The position numbers and the translations under genes are program-made. A stretch of DNA of 27,568 nucleotides from an uncultured bacterium (GTDB lineage: Bacteria > Bacteroidota > Ignavibacteria > Kapaibacteriales > UBA2268): contig CALLXS010000049.1 of the NCBI GenBank assembly GCA_937875295.1, forward strand, positions 1 to 27,568. Reading direction: 5' to 3'. The notes under the pieces were generated by a model. That model saw only the letters and a list, made by a program, of their open reading frames with translations, did not search any database and had not been told where the DNA came from. Below, in pieces: positions 22,383 to 27,568 of this stretch; positions within the stretch are counted from its first letter, which is position 1; the number at the start of each line of letters is the position of its first letter.

Positions 22383-23306
22383 TTATTTACCTTTTGCATA
22401 AGGTAATTCATTTGCAGTTTGATAAGATACACTCATCAAGAAATATCTGTTTGGTGAAGTACCTTGTAAGAATGTACCATTTCTTAAATTAACAAGAACT
22501 TTAGCATATCTATATTCTGAACCAATTTTTTCTCTTACAACGAAAATTACACTATTTTGTTTATATTGAGAAGGAATAGTTGATAAATCATAAGTATAGC
22601 TCCAAGTGAATGATTGATCTTCAAAGTTTTTGTTGTCATACCAATCTACAAAGCTATTATAATAGAAAGGTTGAGAAATCATTACACTTTTAGTGTTTTT
22701 TGAATATGGTGATTCACCATTATTTAATTTATTAGCAGCACCAAAAATTAAATTGTTTTGGTCCATAGTATATACACCAACTGTCCAATCTTCGACTTCA
22801 TGGACTGTCCAAGTTTTAGGTTTATTAGCAGTAGTATTAAATAATTGAAGACCACTTCCATAACCTTGTCCAGTTAAAGCATTAGATTCATATACTTTAA
22901 ATTCTTCATTAAAAATTGTAGTAGATGCCCAAGTAATTTGTACTCTATTAGATGCTATGAAATTAGAGTCATTTGAAACAGCTTCAATAGCTATTCTTTT
23001 CTTTGTGCCAGAAGGAATACCATTTAATGAATAATCAGTTCTATATTTGCTAATAACACCGATTGTAGATAAATATGTATCATCTACATAAATTTTGTAA
23101 CCGATCATAGCACTTTTAGCAGTATCTGGAGAAGCATCCCATTTAAGATTAATAGTGTTGTCTCCTGAATTTGCCATTAAATTAGAGATTGGTTTTAATG
23201 TTGTTTTGTTTACAACAACTGGTCCACCAGTGTCTTCGCAAGAAGTGAAGAAAATGCCCATTGATACAACAAGAGCTAAAGCAATTATTACGCTTTTTAA
23301 TTTCAT
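22383..23306 (-). CDS. Putative lipoprotein with a fibronectin type III-like domain
   Basis: The N-terminus is a lipoprotein signal (MKLKSVIIALALVVSMGIFFTSC) with the lipidated cysteine predicted at residue 23. Residues about 37-125 look like a fibronectin type III-like beta domain (LMANSGDNTINLKWDASPD, IGYKIYVDD, KRIAIEAVSND). The remaining 180 residues contain many aromatic residues and look like a beta-rich extracellular domain (WTVHEVEDWTVGVYTMDQNNLIFG, SFTWSYTYDLSTI), with no family I recognise. GGAG lies about 10 nt before the ATG. It is probably attached to the outer membrane. The gene stands alone, converging on dnaA. Its function is unknown. Confidence 0.8.
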   Translation of the reverse strand: MKLKSVIIALALVVSMGIFFTSCEDTGGPVVVNKTTLKPISNLMANSGDNTINLKWDASPDTAKSAMIGYKIYVDDTYLSTIGVISKYRTDYSLNGIPSGTKKRIAIEAVSNDSNFIASNRVQITWASTTIFNEEFKVYESNALTGQGYGSGLQLFNTTANKPKTWTVHEVEDWTVGVYTMDQNNLIFGAANKLNNGESPYSKNTKSVMISQPFYYNSFVDWYDNKNFEDQSFTWSYTYDLSTIPSQYKQNSVIFVVREKIGSEYRYAKVLVNLRNGTFLQGTSPNRYFLMSVSYQTANELPYAKGK

Positions 23307-23663
23307 ATTTGAACTCCGAAAAATAAAAAAAAAAGTTTATTACGTTTATATAAATTTATATTTATTCTTAAATAATCCATTAAATTTATAGTACTAAAAC
23401 TAATAAACGAATTAGTTTAATGTTTAGTGACAAAGTATTAAAAAAAAATAAAAATAAAATTAATGTTTAAGAAAATTTTAGAAAAAAGGTATATCATTTC
23501 TTTTTTGTTTAATAATAAATTATTATTTTGCATTTCTAATATGTTAATTAATTATAATATTTGAAATTTGATATTTTCAATTCTTTAATTGGTTACGTAA
23601 CTATATTTAAATTAATTAGTATTAATAGAAATACTAATTTTTATAAATAATCATAGAAAAAAA
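23307..23663. other. Divergent intergenic region
   Basis: The 357-nt A+T-rich gap separates the minus-strand lipoprotein gene from the plus-strand exported protein gene. It contains the palindrome GTTACGTAAC (23592-23601) and a hairpin with arms 23614-23623 and 23630-23639. I found no full Bacteroidota promoter match for either gene. Confidence 0.5.
23614..23643 (+). promoter_or_regulatory. Leader hairpin or operator before the exported protein gene
   Basis: AATTAGTATT (23614-23623) and AATACTAATT (23630-23639) form perfect 10-bp arms around a 6-nt loop. A run of five T residues overlaps the end of the right arm. It lies 24 nt before the ATG, and could be a weak attenuator or a protein-binding inverted repeat. 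Confidence 0.4.
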
Positions 23664-24341
23664 ATGAGATTTAAACATATAATAGAATTATTAATTGTAG
23701 TAGCAATATTTATTAGCTTTCCATTAAATGCTTTTTCTGCAAGCGAAAGCATTCCGGTCCTATTAAAAGGGAAAGTATTAGATAAATTTTCTAATAAGGC
23801 TACAGATGTCACAATGACTTTTATTGATAAAAATGGCAAGAAATTCTCCGTTACACCTAATATTATAGATGGACACTATGAACAAATCCTTATGTCAGGC
23901 AATCAATATGAAGTTAGATTTTTTAAATGGGATGTAGCAAGAGAAACTTTTATAATTAATATTCAAGATACAGAAGAATATATTGAAATTGTAAAAGATT
24001 TCTCAATTAAACGATTAGATTTAAATAATGAAATATATAGTGATGATTTCTTTATTGCAAATTCAGCAGAAATTTCTCCTGCAGGAATAGCTTTAATTAA
24101 TCAATTAAGCGAAATATTGAAGTTTAATCGAGGTGCCAAATTACAATTTTTAGTAGCACCCACTAATGATGATGAAAAATCATCTCAAAAAGATATTGTG
24201 AATAATAGATTAGAGAAAATAACTTCATTAGATGAATTTAAAAAATATTCATCTAGAATTGTTTTCAATAAAATAAATAATATTAATGATAAGAACTTTA
24301 GCGTAAAAGTAATAGAAATAAAAGATCCATTAAATAATTAA
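23664..24341 (+). CDS. Exported protein with possible degenerate OmpA-like C-terminus
   Basis: The protein starts with a signal peptide (about residues 1-27, hydrophobic core ELLIVVAIFISF). Residues about 33-110 resemble a carboxypeptidase-regulatory-like beta domain: LKGKVLDKFSNKATDVTMTF opens it and a GHYEQILMSGNQYEVRF strand pair follows. The C-terminal 90 residues have the alternating pattern of an OmpA-type peptidoglycan-binding domain (ISPAGIALINQLSEILKFN, then LQFLVAPTNDD, then NNRLEKITSLDEF). The usual peptidoglycan-contacting Asp and Arg are not evident. It is probably periplasmic or outer-membrane associated. The stop is 10 nt before the methyltransferase gene, so cotranscription is likely. 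I do not recognise a specific function. Confidence 0.6.
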   Translation: MRFKHIIELLIVVAIFISFPLNAFSASESIPVLLKGKVLDKFSNKATDVTMTFIDKNGKKFSVTPNIIDGHYEQILMSGNQYEVRFFKWDVARETFIINIQDTEEYIEIVKDFSIKRLDLNNEIYSDDFFIANSAEISPAGIALINQLSEILKFNRGAKLQFLVAPTNDDEKSSQKDIVNNRLEKITSLDEFKKYSSRIVFNKINNINDKNFSVKVIEIKDPLNN

Positions 24342-24351
24342 GGGCAAATAA

Positions 24352-25356
24352 ATGAAAAAAAACAATCCACTCTATAGCGTAGATTCAATTCAAGAAATCT
24401 TGCAATTAAGTTCAGTATTTGAACAAAGTAAAATATTACTTTCTGCATGCGAATTGAACTTCTTTAGTATAATAGAAAATAACCACAAAACAGCAAAAGA
24501 AATTGCTGTTGAAGCTGGTACTAATGAAAAAGCAACTGAGAGGATACTAAATGCTCTCACTGCAATGAATTTACTAACTAAAGATGGATCTACATATTCA
24601 AATACTAAAGGTACTAGAAGATTTTTAGTCGATTCAAGACCTGAATACATCGGCGATATGCACTTTTTAAATAATCAATGGGAAAAGTGGGGTGATCTGA
24701 CTAATGCTATTCGCACTGGTAATGCAATTTCTTATCAAGATATCAAAGATAAAGATGCTGAATGGGTAAAATCTTATGTAGACTCAATATATTGGAGAGG
24801 TTCATTAAAAGCTCCTGATATAATTAGTGAATTGAACTTGCATGATGTAGATTCAATTTTAGATTTAGGATGTGGTTCAGCACTTTATGCAATTGAATTA
24901 AAGAAAGCAAAACCATCACTAAAAGTATCAGCTTTAGATTTCCCAAATGTACTAAAAGTAGCAACAAATCATATTGACAGAGAAGGATTTTTAGGGCAAA
25001 TAGAACTCATTCCTTGCGATATGTATAACGACCCAATACCCGGGAAATATGATGCAGTTTTTATTTCAAATGTATTAAAGTATTTTTCTTTCTGGGAAAA
25101 TGTGAATTTCATGCATAAATTATATGAAATATTAAATCCTGGAGGCAAAATATTTATACAAGAAACTCTAGTGAGTGACGATAAAACTACTCCACCAAGT
25201 GCTGCAATTGATTCTGTAGCTTTATTAGTTAATACTCAATCTGGTGATGTATTCACTGAGTCTGATCTTTGGATGATATTGAAAGAAGGTTGGTTTAACT
25301 ATGAGAGTATGAAAACTACTCCATTTGGTTCTTCATTAATAATAGGTAGAAAATAA
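24352..25356 (+). CDS. O-methyltransferase-like protein (PF00891 type)
   Basis: The protein has the two-part layout of the small-molecule O-methyltransferase family. An N-terminal winged-helix dimerisation domain spans about residues 15-95 (TAKEIAVEAGTNEKATERIL). A class I SAM-binding domain follows, with the glycine-rich LDLGCGSALYAIEL near residue 170 and the acidic SALDFPNVLKVA that binds the SAM ribose near 195. In typical members the next block is a VLHDW-like motif whose histidine is the general base. Here it reads NVLKYFSFWEN, with no histidine. The 334-residue length is normal. The substrate is unknown, and the missing histidine may mean altered chemistry. The AGGG sequence just before the start overlaps the upstream stop. 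A bidirectional terminator follows. Confidence 0.82.
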   Translation: MKKNNPLYSVDSIQEILQLSSVFEQSKILLSACELNFFSIIENNHKTAKEIAVEAGTNEKATERILNALTAMNLLTKDGSTYSNTKGTRRFLVDSRPEYIGDMHFLNNQWEKWGDLTNAIRTGNAISYQDIKDKDAEWVKSYVDSIYWRGSLKAPDIISELNLHDVDSILDLGCGSALYAIELKKAKPSLKVSALDFPNVLKVATNHIDREGFLGQIELIPCDMYNDPIPGKYDAVFISNVLKYFSFWENVNFMHKLYEILNPGGKIFIQETLVSDDKTTPPSAAIDSVALLVNTQSGDVFTESDLWMILKEGWFNYESMKTTPFGSSLIIGRK

Positions 25357-25380
25357 TAATATATCTATAAATTAATAAAA

Positions 25381-25417
25381 AATAGCGTTCTTATATCTTT
25401 TAAGAACGCTATTTTAT
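25381..25417. terminator. Bidirectional terminator between the methyltransferase and flotillin genes
   Basis: A perfect 13-bp stem (25381-25393 with 25401-25413) has a 7-nt loop. A-rich sequence precedes it and TTATTT follows. It fits both converging transcripts. Confidence 0.9.
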
Positions 25418-25437
25418 TTAGGTATAAAAATTATGAA

Positions 25438-26793
25438 CTATTTGTTTTCAGTTACTTGATTGTTTTCCACTTCTGATTTATTATTCATAGCATTTAAAAT
25501 ATCTACTCCTGTTACTGTTTTAATTGTCTCAGATAGCTGAGCTAGCGAACCGGGGATTTGATTAATCAATCTCGAATATGAGCCATTACTGCCATCGCCT
25601 CCATTATCAATCATAGTAATTTTATCAATACTAATATCTTTTAAAGTGCTTGTCATATTGTCAATAATTTGAGGTAATAGAACTAATGTATACATCTTGT
25701 CGGCATTATTTCCGGCATTAGTCATAGCAGTCATATTCTGTTTCATTATATTTAATCTTGCTTCGCCATCTGCTAATATTTTTGCAGCTTCACCACGAGC
25801 TTCTAATTCTAATGCTTCTTTTTTAGCTTTAGCTGGTTCGATTACATCAGCTATTAATTTCTTTTGTTGTAAGATGATTCTTTGTTCTTCTAATTCCTGT
25901 TCAAACTGCACTTGTGCTTTTTGACCAGCTACTAGAGCTTCTTTTTCCTTAATAATAGCATCTCTTTCGAGTTCAGCTTTTTTAATTCTAAGATTATTAT
26001 TTTCAATTTCTACACTTTGGCTTGCAATAGCTTGATTAATAGAAATATTTTGATTTGATTGAATTTGAGCAGTTTCGATTTCTTGTTTTGCTTTTGCTTT
26101 AGCAGTTTCAGCTTTTTGTAGTGCTAATGCTTCAGCTTCTTCAGCTTCTGCTCTTCTATCAGCTTCAGCTTTTTTTGCATTTGCAATTACTTCTGCTGTT
26201 TTCATTCTTCCTATTGAGTCTAAATATCCTCTTTCATCAGAGATATTGGTGATTTTTAGCGTATCAAGCTGTATACCGAGTTTTTGTAAATCAATATCTG
26301 CTTCGTCCATTAATACTTCTGCAAATTTCATTCTGTCTTGATTGACTTCTTCTGGAGTAAGTGATGCAAGGACGCCTCTTAAATTACCTTCAAGAGTTTC
26401 TTTGGCAATTTTTTGTATTTCAGTTTCAGAACGTTTTAAAAATCTTTCTACAGCATTACCGAAAGCCGGTTCCTTAGAATCAATTTTAATATTTGCGATA
26501 GCCTCGACGACTAATGGAATACCACCTTTAGAATATGCGTTATTTATGCTTAGTTCTAAAGGTATAGTCTCTAAAGACATTCTTGATGCTTTTTCTAAAA
26601 ATGGTATGCGTAAAGCTCTACCACCTCGAATAATACGATAGCCAACAGTCGAACCATCTGGTAATGTTCTTTTGCGACCAGACAAAACGATTACTTCATT
26701 GGGTTGTGCTATTAATAGTAATCTTGAAATTGTGGTCAAAATTACTATCATTGCAATGACAATAATCACAGCTAAGAAAAGTATATATTCCAT
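25438..26793 (-). CDS. Flotillin family (SPFH domain) membrane scaffold protein
   Basis: Flotillins are membrane-anchored scaffold proteins that form large oligomers and organise membrane microdomains. A single N-terminal membrane segment (about residues 3-30) is followed by the SPFH domain (about 30-185; NEVIVLSGRKR, GRALRIPFLEKASRMSLETIPLE, ITNISDERGYLDSIG). A long Ala/Glu/Lys/Gln-rich coiled coil (about 190-345) comes next, and the C-terminal domain contains AKILADGEARLNIMKQN. The 451-residue length is slightly shorter than the roughly 500 usual for YuaG/FloT. AAGG lies about 8 nt upstream of the start. The usual neighbour, a NfeD-like protein, is not seen. A CapA-like gene lies 130 nt upstream on the same strand. 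Confidence 0.92.
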   Translation of the reverse strand: MEYILFLAVIIVIAMIVILTTISRLLLIAQPNEVIVLSGRKRTLPDGSTVGYRIIRGGRALRIPFLEKASRMSLETIPLELSINNAYSKGGIPLVVEAIANIKIDSKEPAFGNAVERFLKRSETEIQKIAKETLEGNLRGVLASLTPEEVNQDRMKFAEVLMDEADIDLQKLGIQLDTLKITNISDERGYLDSIGRMKTAEVIANAKKAEADRRAEAEEAEALALQKAETAKAKAKQEIETAQIQSNQNISINQAIASQSVEIENNNLRIKKAELERDAIIKEKEALVAGQKAQVQFEQELEEQRIILQQKKLIADVIEPAKAKKEALELEARGEAAKILADGEARLNIMKQNMTAMTNAGNNADKMYTLVLLPQIIDNMTSTLKDISIDKITMIDNGGDGSNGSYSRLINQIPGSLAQLSETIKTVTGVDILNAMNNKSEVENNQVTENK

Positions 26794-26923
26794 TTTTTAC
26801 CTTAAATTTATTTATGTTAATTGAATCATTTTATTAATGAGTATTATATGATTTATATAATTAAAGAAGTAATTATTATTGTTTTATTTTTTATCTATAG
26901 AATATATATAATCCTTATTTCCA

Positions 26924-27568
26924 CTATTTCTTGAATTTATTTATTCCTGTATCAGGGAAATCAATCTCAGAGAGACGGAAAATTTCATTTTTAGCACTTT
27001 CATTTGCATCTGGGAATAAAACTCCGGGTTTCTCTTGAATAAAAGATTTAATGTCAAAATTTATTAATTCTCCAGATTGATTTAATTCAATAAAAGCAAT
27101 AGGTGCAAAAGCATTACTACCTTTTAAACCGAATTGCTTATATGTGCAGAAATTACCCAAACTATATAGTATTAATCTATTTTTATAAATTTCTCCAGCT
27201 CGAGGTAAATGCGGACCGTGTCCTAAAATTAAATCAGCACCAGCATCAATCATATTGTGAGCAAAAAGATGAGGGTTCCCTCTATTCTCTCCTAAAAACA
27301 TTTCAGTAGTTTTTGTAATATGCTTATATTTTTGACCTTCAGCTCCTCCATGGAATGATACTATTACAATATCATGAGATTCTTTTAAATTGCTTACTAA
27401 TTCCTTAGCTTTTTCTATTTTAGTCATTCTAAGAGTGAAAGGTGAATTTGCAAAACCTATAAAAGCAATTTTTTTCCCTTGGTGCTCAAAAGATGCTGTA
27501 GGATAATTTTCTAATCCACAATATTTAATATTATTATTTTCTAAAGTATTTATTGTATTTAATTGACC
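26924..27568 (-). CDS. CapA family (poly-gamma-glutamate synthesis type) protein, 5'-truncated by window
   Basis: This is the C-terminal part of a CapA-like protein with a metallophosphatase-type fold. The conserved blocks are VSFHGGAEGQ, AHNMIDAGADLILGHGPHLPRAGEIYKNRLILYSLGNFCTY and the NPHLFAH segment. The reading frame stays open from the methionine at 27427 to the window end, with family-like sequence (IAFIGFANSP). The gene therefore begins outside the window and the 27427 methionine is internal. About 215 residues are visible. CapA proteins belong to polyglutamate capsule loci, but many homologues occur alone with unknown roles, and no other cap genes are seen. Confidence 0.88.
   Translation of the reverse strand, partial: GQLNTINTLENNNIKYCGLENYPTASFEHQGKKIAFIGFANSPFTLRMTKIEKAKELVSNLKESHDIVIVSFHGGAEGQKYKHITKTTEMFLGENRGNPHLFAHNMIDAGADLILGHGPHLPRAGEIYKNRLILYSLGNFCTYKQFGLKGSNAFAPIAFIELNQSGELINFDIKSFIQEKPGVLFPDANESAKNEIFRLSEIDFPDTGINKFKK

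Noticed and set aside
1..27568. Insertion sequences, CRISPR arrays, prophage or defence genes
   Set aside because: No transposase or integrase motifs, regularly spaced repeats or long terminal inverted repeats were seen; gene content is housekeeping and envelope-related.

Overview
The window is strongly A+T-rich and looks like core chromosome from a member of the Bacteroidota/FCB group. Three things support this. Several genes are preceded by the Bacteroidota-type promoter pair TTTG, 19-20 nt, TAnnTTTG. One secreted protein ends in what looks like a type IX secretion (T9SS) sorting domain. A TonB-dependent receptor sits under a TPP riboswitch. The ribosomal protein S15 sequence and the mixed features suggest a deep, Ignavibacteria/Kapabacteria-like branch rather than a typical Bacteroides, but the rank is inference. 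I see no insertion sequences, CRISPR array, phage genes or signs of recent transfer.

Layout. 1-2132: HPr (minus) is divergent from maf and an orphan sugar-type ABC permease (plus). 2149-6285: a minus-strand run, in transcription order mtaB, a glycerophosphodiester phosphodiesterase, a DUF454 membrane protein, dtd and dprA. 6421-6492: tRNA-Glu(UUC), minus strand, with its own promoter and terminator. 6844-16543: a long plus-strand translation/RNA cluster, nusA-infB-rbfA-truB-ribF-rpsO-pnp, without rimP in front. 16713-17558: a secreted protein with a T9SS-like C-terminus. 17644-20346: a minus-strand TonB-dependent receptor with a TPP riboswitch and promoter. 20762-22243: dnaA. 22383-23306: a lipoprotein (minus). 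23664-25356: an exported two-domain protein and an O-methyltransferase-like protein (plus). 25438-27568: a flotillin and a CapA-like protein cut by the window edge (minus).

How the genes work together. The nusA-pnp block joins transcription elongation and termination (NusA), translation initiation (IF2), 30S maturation (RbfA, S15), tRNA modification (TruB), flavin synthesis (RibF) and RNA decay (PNPase). Three RNA hairpins punctuate it: a terminator-like hairpin right at the start of the nusA transcript, one between infB and rbfA, and a 16-bp hairpin between rpsO and pnp. They suggest feedback or processing control at several points. The TPP riboswitch points to outer-membrane uptake of thiamin or a related compound.

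The most notable observations are the predicted nusA leader attenuator, the TPP-controlled receptor with a possible hairpin over its ribosome binding site, two inverted repeats upstream of dnaA, and an O-methyltransferase-like protein lacking the usual catalytic histidine. No clearly new multi-gene system is evident.
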